DNA of 64,000 bases from Canna indica (lineage: Eukaryota; Streptophyta; Magnoliopsida; Zingiberales; Cannaceae). The stretch spans positions 45,668,501 to 45,732,500 of the forward strand of contig CP136890.1 of assembly GCA_034359265.1 (NCBI GenBank), in the 5' to 3' direction. The number at the start of each line of letters is the position of its first letter. Within the stretch, counting starts at the first letter, position 1. Below are positions 10,462 to 21,280 of the stretch, piece by piece. A model generated the notes under the pieces. It searched no databases and had not been told where the DNA came from. It saw only the letters and a list, made by a program, of their open reading frames with translations. Position numbers and translations under genes: made by a program.

Positions 10462-12228
10462 TGTAATACCCGAAAATTCTAATTTGAATTTTTGTTTGAT
10501 TTAGAGGGCCGATTCGGAGACGCACCGAGATGAGCTGTGAGATCACCGCGATTAGAAGGTATGACCGGGTATTTAATTAATTGCAAGGCTCTAAATTTTG
10601 TGCTATTATTAATTAATTTGGATGTTGGGTACATATCGGGCTAGAACCGAGTTCGCGGGTTTTCAATTGGGGCTCGATTCAGATGCGAGTTGAGTCGGCT
10701 AGAGGAATTTAAGTGAGAGGGGCGACTTTGAAAAAGAAAAGAAATATATACTCCCACCCAGCTGTCGTACGACTCAAGAAGAGCCGCATGTGCATCGAGG
10801 TGGGAGAGAGGAGGGAGGAAAGGGGAGGGCGACGCTGGAGCTAGGAGTCGTTGCCAGTGTTCGGAGTCATCTTCATCTCGTCTTCTTCCCTTCCAATTAG
10901 AGGTGAGTGGTTGAACTTTAGGTGTAGGGTAAGTCCCTTGGCCGAACCCTTGGATTTGTGTTTGTGATGGTTTTCTTGGCGATTCTTTGACAAATCTTGT
11001 GGTTTCTTGTTCTTGAATCTCCCTCATGATTGTTGATGTGTTTTCTTGGGGTTTTTGTGGTGTTTCTTTGAATATTGGGGCCGGCCGAATGGAGGAAAAG
11101 AGGGAAGGTCATGCCAAATTTTTCCCTAAATCCTCGAGTGCTTAGAACATGTAGAATTAAATTGTATTATGTGTATAAACACCTTGGGGGTCAAGAAGAA
11201 CTTAGAACATGGGGAAAATTATTTCCCAAAACCCGTAAGGGCTGGCCGCATGGTGTTTTCCCTAATGCTAGGGTTCGGCCGAGTGGGGGGAGGAGGAGAT
11301 TTAGTATAGGAAATATGTTTCCTAGGTAAACAAGATGTAGTGTGAACTCAATGTGTTGATTGAAGAGAAATCATGGTGTGATGAAGTAAGTAGGCTCGGC
11401 CGAATGCCCTACAAGGGGGTAATTGATGATAGGGACGGCCGAGCAAGGTACCCTTGGTTTGGTAGCGACACTTATTTCATTGTGTGGTTTGTAACATGAG
11501 GCAGAAAGTGTAGGATGAGATACATCAATGAATGGAATTTTATTTCGTTCGTAAGTTATTTTTCATGCATAGAAAACATGCTTATTTGAGTTTCTACATT
11601 TTTATGTTCTTGCTGGAATTAAATTTAGCATGCTGAAATTAAATATTTAAATGCAGAAATTGAATATTTAATTGCTGGAAATAAATAGATAATTGCTGTG
11701 ATTATATTGCTAAGTTGTCTCATCTTTAGTATGCTGTGATTTATTTATTAAATACAGTAATTATCTTTGAGTATGCTAAAGATAGATGTGTGGATGCTAT
11801 ATTTATCGTGAACCATTGTCGATAAATATTAGAGGAAATTGTTTAGCAATGCGGGTATAAAAGTATGGTATGATACTCTTCTAGTAGATGGTGAAAACGG
11901 TTAGAAATTAAATATCAAATTTCTGGACATAGAGACTATGGAATCTAGCTCACTAGAGACATTATAAGTAGAGGGATGAAACCATGTTCTGTGGTTAAAA
12001 TGGTTAACCGTAATCATGATCGCTACACTTTAGTACCCTAGGGAAGGGTAACACTTAGATGTCAACTGATAGAGCCCGGGGTAGGGCTGGGTACAGGCGC
12101 ATGCCGGGGAGCTGTTTAATGACTAGTGGAACCTGACGTGTACTATGGACTGTGGTTATGATGGATGGATTGCTGAGCGTCTCTAGCCGACTTGTCTATT
12201 GCCTGACTCAGTGAGTGGTTGTAGGGTC

Positions 12229-12330
12229 TTGAGATTACACCAGTGAGCCACGTTGGTGTTATACCCGAGTGGCGGGGGTCTTGAGATTGCGTCAGTGGGC
12301 CACGCTGACATTAGACCCGAGTGGGTAGGT
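12229..12330. repeat. two tandem copies of a ~60-bp unit in the LTR
   Basis: GTCTTGAGATT(A/G)C followed by CAGTG(A/G)GCCACG and ACCCGAGTGG occurs twice in direct succession with scattered differences. Confidence 0.7.
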
Positions 12331-12470
12331 TGGATGAGCCATTCCCAACCCGATGGGGCACCGAAAACTAGTTAGCCATCCTAGTTGAAGGACCCGAGGA
12401 TTTTGATTGCTTTATGCGGAACGCACTAAAATGTGCATACTGTGATTATGTGAATTTGCATGACTGTGTT

Positions 12471-12640
12471 AGGCCGGTTATGGCCGAGTGTTATCCATGC
12501 TATTTAGGCCGGTTATGGCCGAGTGTTGTCATGTTGTGTGAAGGCCGGTTGTGGCTGAGTGGTACTTGTGATGTGCAGGGCCAATAGTGACCAATTTATA
12601 TATATTGTGCTAGGCCAATTATGGTCGAATAATTTCATAT
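12471..12640. repeat. degenerate tandem repeat AGGCCGGTTATGGCCGAGTG
   Basis: Four to five copies about 36-45 bp apart, decaying from AGGCCGGTTATGGCCGAGTG (twice perfect) to AGGCCAATTATGGTCGAAT. The core GGCCGGTTATGGCC is an interrupted palindrome. Confidence 0.75.
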
Positions 12641-13132
12641 GCACAGGTTGGCCGATTGGCCAGGTGATGTGTTAAATCCCAAAGTTCTTTTTATCTGAGT
12701 ATTTATTTGATATTAAACATGTTTATATACCTCGAATTTAGGTGGAGGTTCGGTAGAACCACTCACTGAGTTCCTCATGGACTCACGATTTATTTCATTT
12801 TGTTTTGCAGAGCCTGACCAGTGAGGTATTAGCTAGTTGGACGTGGCGTAGCTGGAGGGGCAAACGACACCATTGATCTCGTAGCAGGCTGAGTTAGAGA
12901 GTCGTAGTCGTGTAGTGATTTCTTTTCATGCATTGAGTTATGTTGTTAGTGACATTTGGAGTCTGTAATCCTCAGAACAAATTATTTGTTTCATTTTAGT
13001 GAACTTATTTCCTTTACATGTTCGGTCTCATTGTCATAAATTATCTGCGTGGTTTGAATGCATGAGTTTGGCTTTAGGGTATTGACACATATCCTGGCCG
13101 GTCACGTGACCCTGAGTTGGGGCGTGACAAAG

Positions 13133-13144
13133 TGGTATCAGAGC
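13133..13144 (+). promoter_or_regulatory. primer-binding site (tRNA-Met type)
   Basis: TGGTATCAGAGC lies 3 bp after the LTR end; this is the usual complement of the 3' end of initiator tRNA-Met in plant LTR elements and primes minus-strand synthesis. Confidence 0.9.
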
Positions 13145-13342
13145 ATGTGGTTAGGTCTTGACTATGACTTAGAGTTTGGGTACCATATGAGGCATAGCGA
13201 GTATGTCAACATACAGTGTGGTTGTGTTACAAGATCAGGCGGCCATGTTTGCACCTTAGCGCATCATATGGTTAGTAATCTAAAAGTTTATGAATAAATT
13301 ACTTGATATTGATGATGTCTCTTTTCTTAAAATGCCAGTGTG

Positions 13343-14600
13343 ATGGAGACTTATAATGTTGCATTGAGCGATAGTGGTAGTAAATCCACGGAGCGTCAGG
13401 GCCGAGGCCGAGGCCAGGGACGAGGTGAGGCCAGGGTCGGTGCCATGAGAGAGAACCGCAAGCGCAGGAGGATGTGGGACAAGGTTCCAAAGTTGCGCAA
13501 TTGCAGGACCAAGTAGCCGAGTTGACTGAGGCGCTCCACAGGGAGCAAGAGTTGAGACAGCAGCAGCCGCAGCCAGTACCGGTGGCACTTGTGGTACTAG
13601 AGGTGGCAAAGCCAGTCATGCCAACGGGCAGAGTTCTTGGGGCAGCCACATACACGAATTTCATCAGACTAAGGCTGCCGGAGTTCACTGGGATAGATCA
13701 GTAGGTGGAGGTCACTAGTTTCCTTGGCGGCTGCTACGAGCTTTGTACAGAGCTTGGGTGTTCCTCCGAGGTGACCGCTCGTATGGTCGGGCTACAGCTG
13801 AGAGGACCGGCCAAGGAGTGGCTTCATACCTGGAGAGATCATAGAGGGGAAAGTGCACTACCCCCTACTTGGGAGGAGTTCAAGGCCGCCATTGTGGAGT
13901 GATACATGCCGAGGAGCGTCCATGACAGGCGAGCGAAGGAGTTTGAGTTACTGCGTCAGACTGGCGGCATGATGGTGCTGATTATGAGATGGAGTTTACT
14001 CGACTCTCGAAGTACCCCGCTACCTTGGTGGCAATTGAGACCTCCAGGGTCAAGAGATTTGTTGAGGGGCTGAGAGTGTAGATCAACAAGCTCATTCATT
14101 ACACGGAGGACACTACTTTCGCTCAGGTGGTGAATGAGGCGCTCGTGCCGTTTGAGAAACATGAAGGGCCACCAAAGAAGAAGTTTCGACCTCAGGGATT
14201 TGTTGAATGAGGGGACTGTTGCGACGGCAAATCATGAGCCGAGTAGAGGACACAATAGTTTTAGGGGCCGTGGAGGCTCAGGACTAGGATGTCTCGGCAG
14301 GTGGGGTCAGGGAGTGCACCACAGAAGACTAAGATGCCACATTGTAGTCGTTGTGGCAGGAGACACTGGGAAGCTTGCTATGGCCGCCTAGATGCATGCT
14401 TCGGGTGAGGACAGGTTGGGCACTTCAAGAAAGACTATCCGGACAGAGGTGGCCAGAGACCTGAGCAGTCTAGGGGGGAAGCACCGATGTTAGGGGTTCT
14501 GTGGCTCAGAAGAGTCAGGCATGGGGCAGAGGAAAGTGGACCAGTGGTTCTGAGAGGCCTTCTGCGTGGGTGTATGCTATAAATCGTGATGGCGCTGAGG
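13343..14600 (+). pseudogene. gypsy gag with zinc knuckle
   Basis: The start ATG at 13343 opens METYNVALSD followed by an Arg/Gly-rich stretch. After a frame change come a Gln-rich coiled coil (VAQLQDQVAELTEALHREQ), then the retrotransposon gag core LPEFTGIDQ, LQLRGPAKEWLHTW and PTWEEFKAAI. Stops lie at 13702 and 13900, with further frameshifts after 13960. A zinc knuckle near 14390-14445 has its second Cys changed to a stop and its last Cys to Tyr (HFKKDYP). Gag would package element RNA. Confidence 0.85.
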
Positions 14601-14629
14601 CGTAAAAGGCGATAGTGACATGTACACTT

Positions 14630-14919
14630 ATTATTTGTTCTGCTCCAGCATTTGTGTTATTTGATCCGGGTGTCACACCTCATTTGTATCTACTATCTTT
14701 GCCTCTAAACTATTAAGGAAACCCTCTTTGCTTGATGTGCCTTTTGTGGTGTCGACGCCTATAGGCGATTCTATCGTAGCTAAGACGGTCTTTCGGGACT
14801 GCGAGGTGTTCATCTATGGACACGTGTTGATGGTGGAGTTGACACTTCTGCCTATTCTGGAGCTGGATGTTATACTTGGCATGGATTGGCTGGCGAAACA
14901 TTTTACATTAGTAGATTGA
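14630..14919 (+). pseudogene. gypsy aspartic protease
   Basis: VLFDPGVT at about 14653 is the active-site region; the common Asp-Ser-Gly reads Asp-Pro-Gly here and in the relative at 54020. Then follow [41 protein letters not shown], the C-terminal half of the RVP_2 protease, ending at 14917. A stop near 14715 and a frame change separate the halves. The enzyme would process the Gag-Pol polyprotein. Confidence 0.85.
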
Positions 14920-15283
14920 GTAAGCCCGGATTGCCACTGTTTACCTTCTAGGGCTAAGACTGTTACCTTGAGTAAGCTCGGATTGCCACTGTTTACCTTC
15001 CAGGGAGATGGAAGGGGGACCCTATTGGGGTTGTATCAGCTTTGGAGGTTCGCAAATTACTTTTGATTTATAGCCAGAGAGAGATTGAATTTTGCATTGA
15101 TTTACAGCCGGGGGTAAAGCCGATTTCCATTCCTCCTTATCGGATGACATTGGCCGAGCTGAGAGAGTTGAAGACTCAATTGCAGGAGCTGCTAGATTTG
15201 GGCTTTATACACCCAAGTGTTTCTTCGTGGGGCACCTCGGTGCTCTTCATGAAGGAGAAGGATGGGTCTATGTGCATGTGCAA
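14920..15283 (+). pseudogene. gypsy reverse transcriptase, N-terminal fragment
   Basis: [35 protein letters not shown] and VLFMKEKDGSMCMC are the opening landmarks of Ty3-gypsy RT. Just upstream, 14916-14960 and 14965-15005 hold a duplicated stretch (AAGC(C/T)CGGATTGCCACTG), a local tandem duplication. The gene is cut at about 15283, before the catalytic region; a homologous but overlapping piece resumes at 18189. Confidence 0.85.
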
Positions 15284-18188
15284 GAAGAAAGATTGTGATG
15301 AACCCCAAGAACCCGAGCAAATGATTCTGAGGCCATGATGAGATCATGCAAGTGAGACTTGGAATCGAGATGCCCATGTTCTATATGTTCCTAGTCGTAG
15401 GATCACCGATTAGGGGATCGGTGATTCTAGATAGACTAGTGCACTTGGTACATGCCCTATACGATAAGGGGTAGCTAATCTCACAGTTACCTATGAGCCA
15501 TCATTTAATATACAAGTGCAGGTGCTCAGTAGAGAATGAGTTCACTAAATGGACCTACACGAGGAGCACAAAATGGAGTCCTTACATGAGTGTCGATAGG
15601 ATGTTCCTTGGGTGATAGTAGGTGCAAGCAGTCATTGGACCTAAGGTTGTCATGGTTACCTTGTGAGTATCGACCAATTGCTTTGGACTTATCCTTACAT
15701 GGCCTTCAGTGTCATGTGTCGGATACCTCTAGGCATGTGTAAGTACCCATGTAGGTATGTGAGCAACCAATTTGGAATTAGTTACTCCTAGTAAGAGGAG
15801 ATAATATCCTATGTGTCCTTGCAAGTGTCGACTCAAGAATCTCTGGCCAGAGTAGATATGAATGTTAGAAAAAGATTTTCTGACATGTCATTATTGAGAC
15901 AACCACTTGGCAGGCAGAATACATATGAATCAGTGTTAGGGTTTGACTCTTTTTCTATACCCTAGCAGTATTCGGGCCTTTGTAACTGAGGGACTTAGTT
16001 GCATGGTAACTAATCACCGAAGGGCATTCAATCCCTGTGGATTGAACCTCACACTATTTGGGTAGTCATGACAAGTTGCTAGACGTCAATCTTGACTTGT
16101 GAGTCGAGTCCCTCACGACCACACTAAAGGGGTTTAGTGGAGGCTCGTAAGATTCGAATAGAAGTCGTTCTATTGGATCCGACTCTCCGTTATGCACAAC
16201 TCATTGCTGGTTTAGTGTGGAGCCCAATGGGTCACACACAACATGCTAACCTCGTAACAAACTTTAAGAGATAGAGTCTGAATGCTGCACTATATATCTA
16301 CTAGCATGGACATGCTGCAACTCGTTCACAGATCTCGTATACAGGTATAATAGGAAAGGTATTCCCTTTAGGAATGAATGCGCGAGGAAGGAGTTCCTCT
16401 GTAACCCTAATTTGTAGGGCATCCCTAAATTTTAGGGATTGTCACATAATAATATTTTATGTGGTTGATTAAATTTAATTATGAATTAAATATTTAATTA
16501 ACCACTTGACGGGGATTGTATTTAATTATGAATTAAATATAGTTTGATTTTGAATCAAAAATACATGGACCATGTCTTCGATTTACACCGAACCGAACCG
16601 AAAAACCGAACCAAATTATTCAGTTCGGTTCGGTTCAGTTTCAACATTGCCGGGTTCTGTTCTTGACCCAAACCGAACCCGAACAGTGGCATTCGGTTCG
16701 GATCCAGTTCCTAGAATTCGGGAACCGACCCGAACCGAAAATCGAATAAGTAAAAATATTAATATATTTTATTTCAGATTTTGGGTTTGGGGTGTTAGGG
16801 TAAGTGGGTAACTTTGGGTTAATTTTTGGATTTCTCCCTCAGTCCCTCCCCAACGAGCCGTCAAGCCCGACTTAGGGTTATTAATAAATTTCATTGCTAT
16901 CACAATTCGGTTTAACAATGTTGTGTAATGTTGGATAAATTTCATTGCAAGGGAAATTTAGCAATGCTGTGGAATGTTGGATTAAATTTTGGTTTTTTCA
17001 AGTTGGAACCGAACTGAACCGAATTAATTCGGTTCGGGTTAGATCGGTTTAGGAACAATTCGGTTCGGGTTCGGGTTGGAATTTCAATATGAATTTTTTT
17101 TTAGTTTGGTTCAAATCGGTTCGGTTCGGTTCGATTTGAACCGAATGGATAGCCCTATACATGGTGGGAAAATTAGTTTCTAACCTTGAGCCAAAAAAAA
17201 TAATTAGGAATTAAATTATTTGGATAAATCCTAATTAATAGGAATATGATTTATGGAGATAAATCATAAGATTGATAGATATATGGTTTACGAGGATAAA
17301 TCATAATTCTATTAATTAATAGGAATTCAAATTATTTAGATAAACCTCTTTCCTAGGGGATTGGATTATTTAGATAATTATCATTCTTATTGATAGACAT
17401 TTAATTTATTTAGATAAATTAATATTATATTTAATTATTTTTTATTTATTCAGAATAAAACTATTAAATATGAAAATTAACTAGGAGGCAAACCCCGAAT
17501 TTTTTAAATCCGAGTTGAGTTCAAAATTAAACTCAAGTGGCCGGCCCCCATTTTCCCTCAAGTGGCCGCCCCTTTTAAAAGAGGTAACGGGTGGCCGAAC
17601 CATGAATGATAAAAGTGAGAGAAAGGAAAAGATCAAGAGAGAAAAAGATTGTGAATCTTGAGAGGGATTCTTGTGTGGAAGAGTTCCAAGAACCCTCAGT
17701 TCTTCTCCTAGGTGGTCGGCCTCCTCCTTCTTGATCCTCCCATCTTCTTTTCTTTGGTGTTCCACAATCTTCATCTTCATGGAGGAGTCCAAGAGGACAA
17801 TGAGGTATCTTCACCTCTTCTCTTTTGTTCCGGTGTTTTCTCATCCTCTCTACTTCCCTCTTTGGTGCCCAATTCTTGGTGGAAGGGTCGGCCTTACCTT
17901 GGTGGATTTCAGGATTGAAAAAGCTTGTCCGTTGAGCCACAATGAGCCCCGATGTTCGCTGCCCCTTTTGTTGCGAGGTGCTTGGTGTGCACTTACGTTG
18001 GAGGACGTGCGCGTGTGCGTCTCAAAACGGGGATAGGAGCAGCCATACCAACCACGAGTCGAGGTATATCTTCTCCTTCTTCTCCTATGTTGAATTCCTT
18101 AATATTGCTAAATTAGATTGCTATTTTCGGGATGGTTTGAATATTTTAAATTGTAATTTCCACTGCATTTGTTATTCCCATCCTAATA
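15284..18188. mobile_element. R-family LTR-like repeat, copy A
   Basis: Non-coding; aligns over its whole length with 18820-21154 and 21281-23652. Shared landmarks are CCATGATGAGATCATG near the left end, GGTTTAGTGGAGGCTCGTAAG, AACCCTAATTTGTAGGGCAT, an AT-rich inverted repeat (GATTAAATTTAATTATGAAT...), and CATCCTAATA near the right end. It lacks the first ~120 bp found in copy B. Probably an LTR of an unidentified retrotransposon. It is interrupted by a 588-bp insertion at 16569. Confidence 0.7.
16561..17164. mobile_element. 588-bp non-autonomous element with 8-bp duplication ATACATGG (hAT-like)
   Basis: R copies B and C read straight through this site, while copy A has an extra 16569-17156 flanked by perfect ATACATGG direct repeats (16561-16568 and 17157-17164). 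The right end reads inward AGGGCTATCCATTCGGTTCG; the left end starts ACCATGTCTTCG and is not a good match. The body is rich in CGGTTCGGTT/AACCGAACCG. An 8-bp duplication suggests the hAT superfamily. No coding capacity. Confidence 0.75.
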
Positions 18189-18412
18189 GTTTCTCCGTAG
18201 GGTGCTTCGGTGCTCTTCGTGAAGAAGAAGGATGGGTCTATGTGCATGTGCATTGATTATTAATAGCTTAACAAGGTGACAGATAGAAATCATTACCCGC
18301 TGTTTAGGATTGATGACCTAGTCGATCAGCTCCAGGGGGCATAATGGTTTTCAAAGATAGATTTGAGATTCGAATATCATCAGTTAAGAATCCAGGATTG
18401 TGATGTCGATAA
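18189..18412 (+). pseudogene. gypsy reverse transcriptase fragment
   Basis: Translation gives [45 protein letters not shown] and YHQLRIQDCD, i.e. the RT section from the [10 protein letters not shown] region to the first catalytic Asp. The first ~65 bp repeat, with differences, the last ~65 bp before the break at 15283. Three stops (TAG in place of Trp near 18199, TAA in the IDYRQLNK region) and a frame change make it non-functional. Confidence 0.85.
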
Positions 18413-18788
18413 CAAGGTGACTCAACTGGCCGCTCCCTTTAAAAGAGGTAAAGAGTGGCCGAACCATGGATGAAAAAAGAGAGAGAAAGGAAAAGATCAA
18501 GAGAGAAAAAGATTGTGAATCTTGAGAGGGCTTCTTGTGTGGAAGAGTTCCAAGAACCCTAACTTCATCTCTTTGGTGATCGGTGTCCTCCTTCTTGATC
18601 CTCCCATCTTCTTTTCTTTGGTGTGCGGCAATCTTCATCTTCTTGGAGGAGTCCAAGAGGACAACGAGGTATCTTCACCTCTTCTCTTTTGTTCCGGTGT
18701 TTTCTCATCCTCTCTCCTTCCCTCTTTGGTGTCTGGTTCTTGGTGGAAGGGCTAGCCTTGCCTTGGATGACTTCGGGATTAAGAAAGT
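18413..18788. repeat. R-family copy, left piece (split by copy B)
   Basis: Nearly identical to 17560-17920 of copy A (GGCCGCTCCCTTTAAAAGAGGTAA..., GGTATCTTCACCTCTTCTC). It ends TTAAGAAAG at 18787; its continuation AAAGCTTCTCCATTGAGCCA is found after copy B at 21155. Chance open frames here are not genes. Confidence 0.75.
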
Positions 18789-21154
18789 TGAAAGGAATAG
18801 TGCCCTTGAGTCAATCACATGTCGATGTGTTTAGAGACTATTCAAGGGTAATCAACTTTATGAGTCAACTTTTCATCATATGTTGCATTTTTATTTATAA
18901 AGATTATGATGAACCCCAAGAATTCAGGCAAATGATTCTAAGGCCATGATGAGATCATGCCAGTGAGACTTAGAATCCATATGCCCCTGTTCCAAATGTT
19001 CCTAGTCATAGGATCACCGGTTAGGGGATTGGTGATTCCGGATAGACTAGTGCACTTGGTATATGCCCTATGTGATAGGGAGTAGCTGATCACACAGTTA
19101 CCTATGAGCCGTCATTAATATACATGTGCAGGTGCTCATTAGGGAATGAGTTCACTGAACGGATCTACACGAGGAACACAGAATGGAATCCTTACATGAG
19201 TGTCAATTGGATGTTCCTCGAGTGATAGTAGTTGCAAGCAGTCCTTGGACCTGAGGTTGTCATGGTTACCTTATGAGTGATGACCCATTGCTTTGGTTCT
19301 ATCCTTACGTGGCCCTCAGCATCATGTGTCGGGTATTACTCGGCATGGGGAAGCATTCATGGAGGTAGGTGAGCAACCAACATGGATTCGATTATTCCTA
19401 GTAAGAAGAGATAATGTCTTATGTGTCCCTACAAGTGTCGACTCGGGAATCTCTAGCCAAAGTAGAAATAAAAGTCAGGAAGATATTTCAGACGTTTCAT
19501 TATTTAGACGACATCTTGGCAGGTGGAATACATATGAATCAGTATTAGGGTTTGACACTTCTTCCGTACCCTAGCTTGTTTCGGGACATTGTAACCTAGG
19601 GATTTAGTTGCACGGTAACTAATCACCGAAGGACGTTCGATCCCTGTAGATTGAACCTCAAACTATCCGAGTAGTCATGACACGTTGCTAGAGGTCATCT
19701 TGACTTGTGAGTGGAGTCCCTCACGACCACACTAAAGGGGTTTAGTGGAGGCTCGTTAGATTCGAATAGAAGTTGTTCTATCGGATCCGACTCTCCGTTA
19801 CGGACAACTCACTGCTGGCTTAGTGTGGGGCCCAATAGGTCACACACAATAGGCTAACCTCGTAACGGACTTGATGAGATAAAGTTCGAATGCGACCCTA
19901 TATGTTTACTAGCGTGGACATGCTGCAACTCGATCACGGAACTCATTTACGGACACGATAGGAAAGTTATTTTCTATAGAAACGAATACACAAGGAAGGA
20001 GTTCCTTGGTAACCCTAATTTGTAGGGCATCCCTAAATTATAGGGATTGGCACATGATACTATTTCATGTAGTTGATTAAATTTAATTATGAATTAAATA
20101 TTTAATTAACTACTTTACCGGGAATATATTTAATTATGAATTAAATATAATTTGATTTTGAATCAAATATATATGGTGGGAAATTTCATTTTCAACCATG
20201 AGCTTAATCGATTAATTAGGAAATAATTTATTTGGATAAATTCTAATTAAAAAGTATATGATTTATGGAGATAAATCATAAAATTAATAGATATATGTTT
20301 ATGAGGATAAGTCATAATTCTATTAATAAATAAGAATTGAATTATTTAGATAAACCACTTTCCTACCTTTTAGGGAATTGGTTTGTTTAGATAATTATCA
20401 TTCTTATTTGTAGGCTTTTAATTTATGGAGATAAATTAAAGTTTATATTTTATTGGATTTAATTAATTTTGAATTAATTATGAATCCATTAAAATATGAA
20501 TAATATTTTGAAGCAAACCCCGGAAATTTAAATTTTGGGGAGAGAGTTTTTAGGGGGGGCGGATCTACCATGTAACCACCCCCTCTCTATAAATAGTGGC
20601 CGAGCACCTCATGGATCTAGTGGGTGAATTAGTTCTTCCTCCTCGTCATTGGTGGCCGGCCGTCTTCCTCCTCCTTCCCCGGTCATTTACGAAGCCAAAT
20701 TTCGAGGTGTCTTCCACTTGTGTGTCCCGCCTACTTCATCCACTTGGAGGATTCTGAACAAGGTCAGCGAGGTACTCTTTGATCTACCTCTTCGTTCCAT
20801 TGATTTCTCATCTCCTCTTCCTCTCGTTTTGGAGCCCAGTTCTTGGTGGAAGGGCCGACCTAGCTTTCGAGGTTTCAGGGTTTGAGAAAGCGTCTCCATT
20901 GAGCCACGACAAGTCTGATTGTTCGCTGCACCTTTATTGCGAGTTGCCTGATGTGGACTATCATTGGAGAATGTGCATATGGGCGTCTTGATATGGGAAT
21001 AGGAGCACCTTATCCAACCGCGGTATACGGTATACCTTTCCCCTTCTCTGGTAGATTGAATTCCTTAATTGTTGCTAAAGTAGATAACTGTTTTGGGATG
21101 TTTCGAATTTTTTAAATTTTTATTTCCGCATTGTTTCTTATTCACATCCTAACA
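18789..21154. mobile_element. R-family LTR-like repeat, copy B (apparently complete)
   Basis: Runs from TGAAAGGAATAGTGCCC to CACATCCTAACA, i.e. TG...CA ends, 2,366 bp, with flanks AAAGT and AAAGC (4 of 5 bases the same), as expected of a solo LTR inserted into an older R copy. No coding sequence. Contains TTTAATTATGAATTAAAT palindromes at about 20085-20150 and the conserved block around 19730-19870. Orientation as an LTR could be either strand; TGTTAGGATG on the minus strand looks like a start. Confidence 0.7.
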
Positions 21155-21280
21155 AAAGCTTCTCCATTGAGCCACAATGTGCCCCGGTGTTCGATGCCCC
21201 TTTTGTTGCGAGGTGCTTGGTGTGGACTTACGTTGGAGGACGTGTGCGTCTCAAAATGGGGATAGGAGCAGCCAATCACT
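21155..21280. repeat. R-family copy, right piece
   Basis: Continues the R copy broken at 18788 (AAAGCTTCTCCATTGAGCCA) through GGGGATAGGAGCAGCCA, where copy C begins. Confidence 0.7.

Larger units (their letters stand above)
10462..13129 (+). repeat. gypsy 5' LTR (2,668 bp)
   Basis: It starts TGTAATACCCGAAAATTC and ends GGGGCGTGACA just before the primer-binding site. TGTAAxACCCG starts are usual for this LTR type, and the relative at 55510 starts TGTAAGACCCGG. It is non-coding apart from chance frames. Two tandem repeats lie inside (12229-12330 and 12471-12640). Confidence 0.85.
10462..15283 (+). mobile_element. Ty3-gypsy retrotransposon (Tekay/Del-like), 3'-truncated
   Basis: A 2.67-kb 5' LTR (TGTAATACCC...GGCGTGACA), a tRNA-Met-type primer site, then gag, zinc knuckle, protease and the start of reverse transcriptase. 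Protease before RT with no preceding integrase marks Ty3-gypsy, and the gag and pol motifs resemble chromovirus Tekay/Del elements. It is interrupted at about 15283 in RT by R-family sequence; RNase H, integrase and the 3' LTR are not found in continuity. A close relative lies at 45049-56189. Confidence 0.85.

Noticed and set aside
17481..20991. Open frames of 60-120 residues in the R copies
   Set aside because: The frames are not conserved between R copies (stops fall at different places), and no domain is seen; R is treated as non-coding.
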